A stretch of 44,113 nucleotides of DNA from Branchiostoma floridae (Eukaryota > Chordata > Leptocardii > Amphioxiformes > Branchiostomatidae): positions 5,766,982 to 5,811,094 of the forward strand of contig NC_049997.1 of assembly GCF_000003815.2 (NCBI RefSeq). The letters run 5' to 3'. Below the pieces are notes generated by a model. It had not been told where the DNA came from. It did no database searches and worked only from the letters and a program-made list of their open reading frames with translations. The first letter of the stretch is position 1. Each line of letters begins with the position of its first letter. Below, piece by piece: positions 11,104 to 21,168 of the stretch. The position numbers were made by a program, and so were the translations under genes.

Positions 11104-11785
11104 AAGGCCACGCTGACTTAATTCTAAGGAAGACATCCTCTGGAGACCACAAGTTAGAGTAATGGGCGAGGGCGGAAAAAAATGTCCAGAAAAATAATAT
11201 CCAGTAAAAAAATCCTGCTAATAACGCCATACCAATTTAATTTCTTGGTTTGGGGATTTTTAAAAGTGAAAACATATTAGGAAGAGGACATCATAAAGCT
11301 AGAGGGTAGGGAGGAAAACTTTCCATACAAATGAATGCACCAAGGCACAAACCTGGTCCTCAGGCTTCATTGTCCCATTTACTTTCCCAGCTAAGGGATT
11401 TTTAAAACATTCTTTTAAAAATCCAGGGTCCAAGAAATTATATTGGTGTGGCCTAAACCACAGGACGAATCATCCAGTCCATTCTTTCCCTGGCTTGGTT
11501 TGTCTTACACTACATGTATGTTCACCTCCAGTAAGACTGTAAGACACAAGCGTTGCCATTTCAATGTTGTATTAAGATATTGCCATTCGTGTTGAAGAGG
11601 AGAACAAGGGCACTGTGGCCCATACCTCCTTACCCAGAAGAGCAGATCTTCTGGCAGGTATGAAATTTTGATTGACCAGGGATGGTATTGGGTCATGTGG
11701 CCACAGTTTTCTCTTCTCTTTTTTAGAAAATGCAAATATCAATGCACGCACGGATGTCATCCATAAAATAGTGTCATTGTGGCCT
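11104..11785. mobile_element. TIR element of the ATGGATGTCATCCAT family, with nested MITE
   Basis: The left end at 11104 (AAGGCCACGCTGACTTAATT then GACATCCTCTGG) is the inverted counterpart of the right end at 11753-11785 (GGATGTCATCCATAAAATAG then TGTGGCCT). The same termini occur at 16520, 20181, 22600, 26241 and 26757. There is no transposase frame. The element contains a separate nested MITE at 11226-11452. Confidence 0.6.
11226..11452. mobile_element. MITE with ~40-bp inverted repeats
   Basis: The left repeat has ACCAATTTAATTTCTTGG and GGGATTTTTAAAAG. The right repeat, read inverted, has ACCAATATAATTTCTTGG and TGGATTTTTAAAAG. The ~230-bp length without an ORF fits a miniature inverted-repeat element. 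I could not assign a superfamily. Confidence 0.65.
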
Positions 11786-12104
11786 AATGAAATTTCCCTG
11801 CCCCGCGCAGGTGACAGTAGCCCCTATCACATTACAAGTCTTTTGTCTGAAGCAGACCTAGCGTGTGCTCGGCACCTTTGATGTGCCCATCCTCTATAAT
11901 TTAGTCCGGATACGCTTTTTCGAGTTTCGCATCCAGGCATTTACTCTGAGGGAAAGTTGTTTCTTTGTCGGAACCAACTGCTATTATCACCTGGTCTTGA
12001 AAAATATGGGATATGGCAGATTTCTGACATAAAGATTGTTATTGTTATGTTATATCTTAGTCTGGTCTACTAAAGAAATATTGTATTAGCTCTCTCTTTG
12101 AATG
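11786..12104. other. non-coding, no recognised feature
   Basis: Nothing recognisable. Confidence 0.4.
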
Positions 12105-12310
12105 TAATGGTAGTTCACCTTTATCCACAGGGTAACCTATATCCATTGTTTTTACAAACAACGTAGGTTGTATTTAGGAATTAAAGTCAATGGACTGTGG
12201 TTTCAAATTACAATATTTTGAAAATCATAGTAGTTTATACCACTGTCTGTCGACTTGATTTCCCTAAATACATGTAACATGTAAACATGGATAAAGGTAT
12301 GCAAGTGTTA
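12105..12310. mobile_element. inverted-repeat MITE, diverged copy
   Basis: TAGTTCACCTTTATCCACAG and GGTAACCTATATCC match the left end of the 24785-25010 element. The interior GGACTGTGGTTTCAAATT also matches. The right end is eroded to GGATAAAGGTATGCAAGTGTTA. Confidence 0.65.
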
Positions 12311-13416
12311 CTGCATTCAATACATTTCAATGCTATTACGAGATTCCTTTTAATATGTACCACTATCTACCATCTGTTAGTGTTATTGAGCTGCAAAGGT
12401 GAAGATTTGAATCTCTTAGAATAGCCAGGACTAAAAATTCCACCTACATATGTACAGGTAGAACTAAAGGTATTTTTTATATCTACCTATACCTAAACTG
12501 AATTTGTCCGTACGTTTTTCATAAACTCAATAAGTCAGTGACACTATTGGGCGACATATGACTGGAATGCGTAAATGTAACATCATTCTTAGAAGTAGCA
12601 TCCCAAACAATTCCTTTGATGATTTTGAAAAATGTGATGAAAATATTTCAATGGAGAAAATGTTTCCTAACTTTAAAGATTTTATCTCATCTCAAGCTAT
12701 TCAATTATAACTGTAAACCTTACCAGAATACCCACATAACACCCTCCCCTCAAGGCACTTAGACTTCCTTTTGTTTTCTGTCTTTTTTCATTTGATTAAT
12801 GGTCTCTTTAATTATCGTTTACAGGGTAAGTGGGGAGATAATTAGTACTCTTCATCTCGCATTCTTAATCATGCATCACTTCATCTTCTGCTTCTTTGTG
12901 TTGTTGTTGTTGTTGTTGTTGTTTTCTCTCAGGAGTCTTTGTACAAAGGTAGACCGATGTCATTGTATGCGGCTCCCTTTTCTGTAAAGCATAGACAAGC
13001 AATTTCGATTTTGTCAGTTTATTAGTAGAAAAAGCTATGTCACGTAATTCATAGCGAGGTTTTCAAATTTTCTGTAAATTCTTTTCTTCAACTGGTATTG
13101 TCAACACAAACTTGCAAATCAGCAACCGCAAGTTACAAAATCGCTCAAAGAACCATAACACCACCTTTCCTCAACTTGGGATCCTTTCCTCAGTTATCCT
13201 TGCAATAACCTCAAAGAAAGTATGCAGTGAACTTTGACAACAACTCACTTTTATTTTGCAAAGTTTAAAAAGTGTGTGCTTTAATCGAGAAAATACGGTA
13301 CCATAGAGTGTTGAGGGTATATACATCCCCCCTCCCCCAAGTTACCTTCAGAAGAAGAAGTGACATCATTACTACTCAGCTCAGTAATTCATTACTTCCT
13401 GATAAGATCAGCACAG
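12311..13416. other. AT-rich non-coding with (TTG)n
   Basis: The only distinct feature is a perfect TTG/TGT array at 12899-12923. No exon is recognised. Confidence 0.5.
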
Positions 13417-13418
13417 TA

Positions 13419-13626
13419 CTGTAAATGCATTTAAGTTCGCTGGGATTTAATTTTGCGGTAGCGGGAAAAAGGACTTTTCGCGGTGGTTTTAATTTTGCGG
13501 TAGCACCATGCACTGTAGTCTCTTACTGCCATAGAAAAATGTTCGCGGTGGTTTTAAGTTCGCGGTGATGCGGCCACAGCAAAAATCTTGAACATTAAAT
13601 CACTGCGAAAGTTTCTGCATTTACAG
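13419..13626. mobile_element. Tc1/mariner-type MITE
   Basis: The element begins CTGTAAATGCATTTAAGTTCGC, ends with the inverted form GCGAAAGTTTCTGCATTTACAG, and is flanked by TA on both sides (13417-13418 and 13627-13628). The 208-bp interior repeats a TTCGCGGTGGTTTTAA motif. TA duplication fits Tc1/mariner. Confidence 0.75.
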
Positions 13627-13628
13627 TA

Positions 13629-14399
13629 CTTTATAAAGAGATCAGGCCGTGACACCTGCCACATGTCTTAAGGCAGGTGCCACATGGACCACGCCTGCTC
13701 GTTAAGGGCTCAGGCTTAATTAGTGCACTAAGACGCCCTCATTACGACCCTTACTCACCTGCCTGCTACTATTGTACACCTGCACATTAACGACTGATTG
13801 TTCACTTTTGTACCGGGCAGTTTCACCTGTCATAGGGGCGGTATGGGAGTTTAAGTGTTTGTCACACCAATGTACAACATTTTCTCATTATCTGCATTCT
13901 TTAAAAAGAAAAGCATTGCTCAGTAAACATAAATGTTTACACCAAATGCACACCTTTTTGATGTTATTGAACATTGCGCCATTAAAACATCATCTTCAGA
14001 CTTGAAGAATTTGTCGCAAGGTAATCCAATTATGACCTCCGTAGACCACCACATTACAGATGTAAAAGTTGAGTTGCTTTAGAATTTGATATGTGAACTC
14101 TAAACTTCTCTTTAAAGACTCAAAACACAGATTTTTCCATCTTAAGATTTGGATATTGAGGATATGCCTTACAACAATAGAAGTCTTGCCCTACAGTGTT
14201 CCTTACTAAGTATATATTGTCTGCCAAGGTATTCAAACCAGCATGGTGTCTGTGATTCTGCAATGGCACAGTTATGGCAGGGCCTGCATGCCTCTTTTGC
14301 AAGGCAACCAAATTTTGCATTATTGCCTTCCTTGATTTCATAGTAACACATACATGTGGAGTGTTCTTTTGAATTCAGTGTGAAGCGTTGTCAGAAAAC
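13629..14399. other. non-coding, no recognised feature
   Basis: Probable intron of the gene ending at 15063. No upstream exon was recognised. Confidence 0.4.
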
Positions 14400-14897
14400 C
14401 TGGCCACAGCCACACGATTTCCGGTCCCGTAGATACAGAAACACTGAATATGGCGACAAAACAGTGGCCATATGTCACCCTGCGCCGAGTTGAAAATCGT
14501 AGTTTGCAAGGATTTGGAGTTTCTGACAGGGCCGTTTTGGCGGTAGCGGAAGGTACGCATGCCTTGAACGTTAGAGCTCAAGTCTTTGTCTGCAAATTTA
14601 CCAACATTGTGCATGGCAATATCAGTCATTTTCGGTAGATTTGACTTTGGCAGGGTCAGTTGTATTTTGCGACTTGGTGAGAAAGATCAGTGGATTCTGA
14701 AATTATGTGTAACTTATTGCTCATGGTCAATTGATCACCATTTTCTCTATACAGTAGCCACATTTCTCCAGTCCCTTTACTTGACTTGACTTGACTTATG
14801 TCGGGTGTTGCTCCTCCCCTGCCACCCGAACCACTGAAGCAGCCCAGAAGACCCTGTCAAGCATCGCCTGAGTGGCCGCTATAGACAAGTTTGACTG
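14400..14897. mobile_element. pogo/Tigger-like element, 5'-truncated, with insertion
   Basis: This copy matches 1893-2333 of the complete copy, including CACACGATTTCCGGTCCCGTAG and the right terminus ending GTTTGACTG at 14897, followed by TA. The left terminus is missing. About 102 bp (14778-14879), starting with three TTGAC units, interrupt the sequence that is continuous in the first copy. The right end lies 40 bp upstream of the splice acceptor of the exon at 14938. Confidence 0.8.
14778..14879. mobile_element. 102-bp insertion with (TTGAC)n end
   Basis: It is absent from the first pogo-like copy at the equivalent point (CCCTT|GAGTGG near 2302-2308). A pentanucleotide repeat at one end resembles the LINE-tail arrangement seen elsewhere in the window, so it may be a retroposon fragment. 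Confidence 0.45.
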
Positions 14898-14937
14898 TAT
14901 AATGGACTAATAAATGTCTTCTCTGTCCCCCCTCCAG

Positions 14938-15063
14938 GTGGCAACCATGGACGAGAAGCTAGACTCCGCTCTGGACCTCTTACACGTGATCGCCAGGCGC
15001 GTACAGACGCACAGGCCGTGTCTACTCACAAACAACCCCGACTCCATCGAAGAGGAAGTCTAA
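14938..15063 (+). CDS. 3'-terminal coding exon of an unidentified gene
   Basis: A strong splice acceptor precedes the exon: a pyrimidine tract TTCTCTGTCCCCCCTCCAG ends at 14937, with a candidate branch point ACTAAT near 14907. In phase 0 the exon encodes 41 residues and stops at TAA (15061-15063). The reading MDEKLDSALDLLHVIARRVQ forms a probable amphipathic helix, followed by a polar stretch and an acidic C-terminus ending IEEEV. Codons are rich in G/C at the third position, unlike the flanks, which supports real coding. A hydrophobic C-terminal valine could be a PDZ ligand, but that is speculation. I do not recognise the family. The Met at codon 4 sits in a Kozak-like ACCATGG, so a 38-residue small protein is an alternative. 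The +2 frame also stays open to about 15111, but with Arg-rich, atypical composition. Confidence 0.7.
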   Translation: MATMDEKLDSALDLLHVIARRVQTHRPCLLTNNPDSIEEEV

Positions 15064-15329
15064 CACACGCTACAGTTTCCTTTCATTCCTTATGTTCGTA
15101 CCTGCTGAGGTAACCACACACTTAAGTATTACAGGTTCCTCAAGCAAGGCTGTATCTAAAGGAGGTAAGAACTCTTAAGGTTCTTAAAGTCAAAGCAGTC
15201 CTCCTGACGTCTTCAACTCTGTAAAGACTTAAAACGTCTTCCCATTAAAGAGGCAAAAAAAGTTGCTAGTCTTCTATGGACCTAAATATGAGGTTGCTAT
15301 TGTCTTCTTGTAGGATATACTAGATAAAG
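15064..15329 (+). other. probable 3' untranslated region
   Basis: The sequence after the stop is non-coding. A variant polyadenylation signal ATTAAA lies at 15244-15249, about 180 bases after the stop. A later ATTAAA (about 15763) and AATAAA (about 16140) are alternatives. Confidence 0.35.
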
Positions 15330-15400
15330 AGTGAGGAGGAGCCAAAATTAGGCATGGGAATCGAACCCAGGACTCCTGGTTTTAGTGTTCTGGAAGCTGC
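15330..15400 (-). mobile_element. tRNA-like SINE fragment
   Basis: The minus strand contains GGTTCGATTCCCATGCC, a B-box with T-arm-like context (about 15352-15372), preceded by CCAGGAGTCCTG. No good A box is found at the right distance, so it is not called as a tRNA gene. Confidence 0.4.
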
Positions 15401-15885
15401 TGTCAAAAGGAGACGAAACAGGGTTTAGAGAACAGTGGATACAAATGATGTTGATTATAGAAAGTATTAATCATACAGAAATTAGATGGTCTTAGAAGAA
15501 TGATGTTTTTCCATGCGCACGTGCAAAGTATAGTTCATGTGAGGTCAAATCGTAAAACTCAGGAGGAGTTTAAAATGACTGAGTGTAGTTACAGCTGGCT
15601 GTAACATACTAGCTTGTGGAATATGTTAACTCAACAATTCAACAATTCAATTTACCTGTTACTAGTTTATCGTTGCCGGTCTGCCAGGACCCCCCCATGC
15701 AGACCCTCATCAACGTACTTCATATTATGTACCTTCTAAATGTCATTCTCAGTCTTAAGGACTGATTAAACATATATCGTAAGGACAAGACAATAGAATT
15801 TACTTTGAAACAATACAAGTGGATTGTACTTTACAGCCCTAACAAAGTAGGCGGAGTCTAAATGATTGACAAGTGGTTTAGGACT
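15401..15885. other. non-coding, no recognised feature
   Basis: Nothing recognisable apart from short AACAATTC repeats near 15634-15648. Confidence 0.4.
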
Positions 15886-16058
15886 AATCTCCAAGCAGAT
15901 CCTACGGTAGCATAAGATAGTATCAAAAACTGTCAGAGGAGTGAAGCTGGCTTAGGAGTGTGTTTGGCTACCTGACAAATGTACAACTCTTGGCTGACTA
16001 CACTCCTTGGCCAGTTTGGTACTATCTTATGCCAACATAGGATCTGCTTGGAGATTAG
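15886..16058. mobile_element. MITE with AATCTCCAAGCAGATC termini (copy 1)
   Basis: The left terminus AATCTCCAAGCAGATCCTA continues to GCATAAGATAGTATCAAA. The right end is the inverted form TTTGGTACTATCTTATGCC..GATCTGCTTGGAGATTA. The flanks are GGTTTAGGACT on the left and GGTTAGGACT on the right, a 10-11 bp near-duplication. Copy 2 is at 29653-29823. Confidence 0.85.
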
Positions 16059-16519
16059 GTTAGGACTCATTTTTGGTTTGTAGTTTGTGTGTGGTATTTT
16101 TGGCAAAGCCTCAGGAGCGGAGACCAAACTTTAAGTAGAATAAAAAACCTAGCTCATGCCTACTTGCCTTGCATGAACTACAAACAAAGATACCCAATCT
16201 ATCTGCTATAGGAACAACAAACATGTACTATGTGCAATATAATAAAAAAAATACTATATACAAACTTCTGTATATATACATATGTACAATGTAGTGCACT
16301 TAAGAAATGTATTAACCAACAAACATGAAATTGTATATCATAAGCTGATTATGAAACATATCAGTCCCTTGCGGTTTCGTCACTTTTTTGTGGACTATAG
16401 AAAAGTACATGTTAGCTAGCATTAGTAGTGAAACTGTCATTGCTATTATAAACCCTTAACATATTATAATGGATGTAGCCTGTATTAGATATGCTGAAAG
16501 TCAACCTTTTGTCGTAGCT
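16059..16519. other. AT-rich non-coding
   Basis: No recognised feature. Confidence 0.4.
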
Positions 16520-16556
16520 TAGGCCGTGTTCATTTGTTTATATGGATGACATCCTC
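16520..16556. repeat. terminal-repeat fragment of the ATGGATGTCATCCAT family
   Basis: TAGGCCGTGTTCATTTGTTT then ATGGATGACATCC is a left-type end. Candidate right ends lie at 19624 and 20181. Confidence 0.5.
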
Positions 16557-16613
16557 TGGGAACCCCCGTTCAACCCCCACAACTGATGCTAGGGTGCAAA
16601 TAGAAAAGTTTAT

Positions 16614-17485
16614 AAACTAGAAAGGCCGACATTTGCTTGAGAGCAAATACAGCATATTTCAGCCATCTCCCTCCCCATGCAACAATAGGCTATTTCAAAA
16701 TCACCCATTTGAAAAATCACTTTTACTAATGACGGTTTAACCCAAAAATGAGTCTTACAAAATTCCCCCGTTCAAGAATGGACTCCGAGTGCACCCTATG
16801 TGAATTTGCACAATAGGCCAGTCCAGAAATACTCCCACTGAAACCTTGGCCTTTTGAATAAGAAACCAAATCCAAAATTGAATTTAGCAAAAAAGGTCCC
16901 AGTGCATAAAAAGGTATAATAGACCAGTCTAAAAACACTTCCACTAAAATTGAATTTTGAATCATCACCCGTTCAAAACTGAATTTGAAAAAATCCCCCT
17001 TCCGTGTGCAAAAAATGGACTCTTCCATGTAAAGTAGAGCAGTCCAAAAATACATCCGCTAAAATAGGACTTTGACATAATCACTAAAGTCCAAAAAATG
17101 GATTTTTTAAAAAAGCCCCCTCTATGCAAGAATGGACTCTTCCAGAACACCCATGTAAAATTGCAAATTAGACCAGTCCAAAAATAACCCTACTGAAAGA
17201 CTTTGACAAACTAGAAGTCACCAAAGTCCAAAATATGAATTTTGAAAAATCCCCCCTCCGTGCGAGAATAGACTCTTCCAGCACACATTCTGTAAAATTG
17301 CAAAATAGACCTGTCCAAAAATGCATCCACTGAAAGACTTCACCAGTCCAATGATGAATTTAAAAAAAAAAAACCCTCCGTGTAAGAATGGACTCTTCCA
17401 GATAACACCGGGCTCGCTGATTGGCTGCCACCCCCCCTCTTTAGGATATAGATTCAGGCTAAGTGATTGGTTACCTATCTAATTA
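16614..17485 (+). repeat. left arm of foldback element
   Basis: It pairs with 18301-19175 almost throughout. The visible differences are small indels in A-runs near 17103 and 17360, and a one-base difference near 16786. Confidence 0.85.
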
Positions 17486-17533
17486 TATTTCAGCCATACC
17501 ATAGGTATGGTGAAATATATTGTATTCGTAATG

Positions 17534-17535
17534 TT

Positions 17536-17570
<35 letters not shown>
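17534..17570. repeat. (TTTC)n microsatellite
   Basis: About nine TTTC units at the start of the foldback spacer. Confidence 0.9.
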
Positions 17571-17612
17571 CCTGTCAAATCTTCAGAACACGGTATCTCC
17601 CTTGTTCCTCAA

Positions 17613-18228
17613 CCGAATGACTTGAAATTTGGCACAAGGGTAGAGTGGGCCAATACCCTCGGACGTTTTTTTCATTTTTTCCATATCTGTCTCTTAAATG
17701 ATTTTATTAAGGTTTTTTGGTCATCTTAAGACCAAAACTGTATATTTGGGCCCCCTGTACCCTGGTATTATAACCGAATGAGCTGAAATTTGGTACAGAT
17801 GTGCCTTGATAAGTCCCCCATATAGATTCAATATCAGTTTTGGTGTACAGTATAACGAAATACTTATTTTTGCGATTTTTTGGTCATTTTTTTTACCAAA
17901 AAAGGACACTTTTGGCTCCCGTACCTTGGTTTTAGAACCGGATGACCTGAAATTTAGTATAGGAGTGCCCTAGACATATGCGCACATGGATTCAATAACA
18001 CTTGAGGCATACGGTACAATAAAATGCTCAATTTTGCGATTATTTGGCCATTTTATGACCAAAAAGTACACTTTTGGCTATTGTGCTCTTGTTTTAAAAC
18101 CAAATGACCTAAATTTTGGTAAAAGGGTGCACTAGATATTTATTCAAATGACACATGTATAATTTTTGTCATAGACTACGTCAAAATGATATATTTGGGG
18201 ATTTTTTTGTCATTTTCCAATAGCCAGA
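17613..18228. repeat. four ~162-bp diverged tandem repeats in foldback spacer
   Basis: The phrase CCGAATGACTTGAAATTTGG recurs with changes at 17613, 17774, 17938 and 18100 (spacing 161, 164, 162). Each is followed after ~100 bp by a TTTTGGTCATTTT..ACCAAAA palindromic block. Confidence 0.7.
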
Positions 18229-18258
18229 GGGGTCAATGACCTTAAGGTCGTTGACCCC
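18229..18258. repeat. 30-bp near-perfect palindrome
   Basis: GGGGTCAATGACC then TTAA then GGTCGTTGACCCC is self-complementary with one mismatch and sits at the right end of the foldback spacer. Confidence 0.85.
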
Positions 18259-18300
18259 CAGCTGCAGATTGGACCTACTGGCATATATGTCTATTTAATC

Positions 18301-19175
18301 TAATTAGATAGGTAACCAATCACTTAGCCTGAATCTATATCCTAAAGAGGGGGGGTGGCAGCCAATCAGCGAGCCCGGTGTTATCTGGAAGAGTCCATTC
18401 TTACACGGAGGGGTTCGTTTTTTTTTTTAAATTCATCATTGGACTGGTGAAGTCTTTCAGTGGATGCATTTTTGGACAGGTCTATTTTGCAATTTTACAG
18501 AATGTGTGCTGGAAGAGTCTATTCTCGCACGGAGGGGGGATTTTTCAAAATTCATATTTTGGACTTTGGTGACTTCTAGTTTGTCAAAGTCTTTCAGTAG
18601 GGTTATTTTTGGACTGGTCTAATTTGCAATTTTACATGGGTGTTCTGGAAGAGTCCATTCTTGCATAGAGGGGGCCTTTTTTTTAAATCCATTTTTTGGA
18701 CTTCAGTGATTATGTCAAAGTCCTATTTTAGTGGATGTATTTTTGGACTGCTCTACTTTACATGGAAGAGTCCATTTTTTGCACACGGAAGGGGGATTTT
18801 TTCAAATTCAGTTTTGAACGGGTGATGATTCAAAATTCAATTTTAGTGGAAGTGTTTTTAGACTGGTCTATTATACCTTTTTATGCACTGGGACCTTTTT
18901 TGCTAAATTCAATTTTGGATTTGCTTTCTTATTCAAAAGGCCAAGGTTTCAGTGGGAGTATTTCTGGACTGGTCTATTGTGCAAATTCACATAGGGTGCA
19001 CTGGAGTCCATTCTTGAACGGGGGAATTTTGTAAGACTCATTTTTGGGTTAAACCGTCATTAGTAAAAGTGATTTTTCAAATGGGTGATTTTGAAATAGC
19101 CTATTGTTGCATGGGGAGGGAGATGGCTGAAATATGCTGTATTTGCTCTCAAGCAAATGTCGGCCTTTCTAGTTT
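18301..19175 (-). repeat. right arm of foldback element
   Basis: Inverted copy of 16614-17485. Confidence 0.85.
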
Positions 19176-19282
19176 TGCAATATTTTTGCAACACATCACA
19201 GTATATATTTGCTCATTTTGCAAATGCTTTGTATCATTTACAGTACGGTGGAAACTTTTGGGGGAAAGTGATAAAACTGGAT

Positions 19283-19610
19283 CAGGGCTCGAAATTCATT
19301 TTGGGGATTAGGTGCACTGGTGCACCCAGCNNNNNNNNNNNNNNNNNNNNNNNNNNNNNNNNNNNNNNNNNNNNNNNNNNNNNNNNNNNNNNNNNNNNNN
19401 NNNNNNNNNNNNNNNNNNNNNNNNNNNNNNNNNNNNNNNNNNNNNNNNNNNNNNNNNNNNNNNNNNNNNNNNNNNNNNNNNNNNNNNNNNNNNNNNNNNN
19501 NNNNNNNNNNNNNNNNNNNNNNNNNNNNNNNNNNNNNNNNNNNNNNNNNNNNNNNNNNNNNNNNNNNNNNNNNNNNNNNNNNNNNCATACACCCAGTATT
19601 TCGAGCCCTG
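19283..19610. mobile_element. hAT-like element with gap
   Basis: The left end CAGGGCTCGAAATTCA and right end AGTATTTCGAGCCCTG are inverted, with a CAGGG start as in many hAT elements. GGTGCACTGGTGCACCCAG, itself palindromic, follows the left end, and ACACCCAG precedes the right end. The interior is N (19331-19585). The flanks (AACTGGAT and TTGATACA) do not form a clean 8-bp duplication. Confidence 0.6.
19331..19585. other. assembly gap (255 N)
   Basis: Run of N. Confidence 0.99.
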
Positions 19611-19621
19611 TTGATACATGC

Positions 19622-20218
19622 GTGGATGTCATCCATATAATGAAATCTATATCATGATTATAATAATGGCCTTACTACTACATGTACAATGTATTAGAAA
19701 GAGGTATGAAGTAGAATGATTGGTAGAAGAAATGTGACTTCCAAGTTCCGATAGAAACAAACAGTATGTGTATAGCATTTATGAGTACAGTGCCGTAGAT
19801 TGTGTACAGTCGTTTGTTGCATTTCTGTAAGAAATTGAAGAAAACAGTTGGTGGGGGACCAAATGTACCCAGAATCTCTCACACAGGTATTGTCAACAGT
19901 GAAAATCTGAATGTCTTGAAGGTGTTAGCTAGGGTACAATGTATTCTATAGCGTGTTGTAATTTTTTTTCTTCTTTTGAAAAGTTGAAGAAGTATTTGTG
20001 AAACATATCAATGACTGAAGAGAGAAAGAATACACCTTGACAGCATTATTGCGATTGACGAAAGCCAATTTTTATTTAGAAAATTTCTGCAGATATGTAG
20101 GAAATGTTTGCTCCTTTTGATTTGTATGATTTCCAGTGTGGCCGAAAGCTTTGTTGGAGTAAAACAGCAGGGATGCGTATGGATGTCATCTATATTGTTA
20201 AGTCCATGTGGCCTAGAT
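19622..20218. repeat. two right-type ends of the ATGGATGTCATCCAT family
   Basis: GGATGTCATCCATATAA at 19624 and ATGGATGTCATCTAT..CATGTGGCCTAG at 20180-20215 resemble the right ends at 11753 and 22600. Either could pair with the left end at 16520. Confidence 0.5.
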
Positions 20219-21168
20219 CATGTGAAAATCTCTTGGTTGTTTTTGGCGATGCCTCAGGGGTGAGCCCAATTGAAGAGTAATTATGTTCAGTCTACAAGAA
20301 TTCCAGGAATTTCACATACATTTTTTTCTAAACAATTCACTTCAATTCAACACTGGCTCCTTCAACACAGGTTTCTGTGAAATGACTCAAATGAAAAATT
20401 GGTACCTGCATATTAATCTATATCAAACATTGATCTAGAATGCAGTACAAACACTTGAAACTCACTCCAGCCAGCCACACAGCAAGTTTACAAGAAAGTG
20501 ACCTTCTTGCGGTGCAATACTTTATTCAACGTGTCTTGTACTGTATGAGTCATAGTAGTGGTGTCAAGGTGAAAAATCATGTTACGTACATATAAATAAA
20601 TACAATACATACGGCTTTCATATGTGATGTTACAAATATGATATAGTAAACTATGATAATCTAGGTGTTAGAAAAAAGTTAGATAAAAAGAACCAAGATT
20701 TGCATGTATAGATGAAGAATATATCCCTTTGAGTGGGCTAATAAAATGTACATTGAGATACAACACACCAAAAGGTATTTTCTATTATAGGATGTCATTA
20801 TTATTGTTTATGTGATGAATATTGGTTGTAGCTAGATTTAGAAAAGTGGTTTGCCTTGTGTACTGTATACACATACATGTGTATTATTTCTGTTTCATGT
20901 AGAGGAAAGATGTCACTGGAAAGAAACGAATATGACAAAATCGAATCTACTCGTAAGTCCTGTTATATTATACAAGCATTCAGGGAAATCGATCAATGAT
21001 ATGTAATTGTTGTACCTGTAATGTATTATATGATGTGTTCCTAATTCTTTTACCCTTGACTCTTAGGTTGTGTCATGTATGATTAGTAAAACGTTTAAAA
21101 CAATGTGTATAATTTGGTTATTCTTTGTAGGTACAAGTTCAGAATGCTTTACAATTTCATTCTGCGAT
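20219..21168. other. AT-rich non-coding
   Basis: No recognised gene or element. Confidence 0.45.

Larger units (their letters stand above)
16614..19175. mobile_element. foldback-like element with ~870-bp inverted arms
   Basis: Two near-identical inverted arms (16614-17485 and 18301-19175) surround an 815-bp spacer. The outer ends are AAACTAGAAAGGCCGACATT and its inverse. Each arm is largely made of ~117-137 bp subrepeats with the core ATGGACTCTTCCAG (starting at about 16779, 17015, 17132, 17269 and 17389 in the left arm). Long inverted repeats built from direct subrepeats are the hallmark of foldback elements. No transposase frame is seen. The open frames in the two arms mirror each other and are A/T-run artefacts. 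I could not define a target duplication. Confidence 0.8.

Noticed and set aside
14938-15063. Assigning the exon to the E-protein (TCF3/4/12) family because of the DEKLDSALDLL-like helix
   Set aside because: The resemblance is limited to a few residues, and in that family the similar segment is internal and not C-terminal.
16726-17055. Open frames in the foldback arms as proteins
   Set aside because: The same peptides appear mirrored in both arms and come from A/T-run subrepeats. No catalytic motif.
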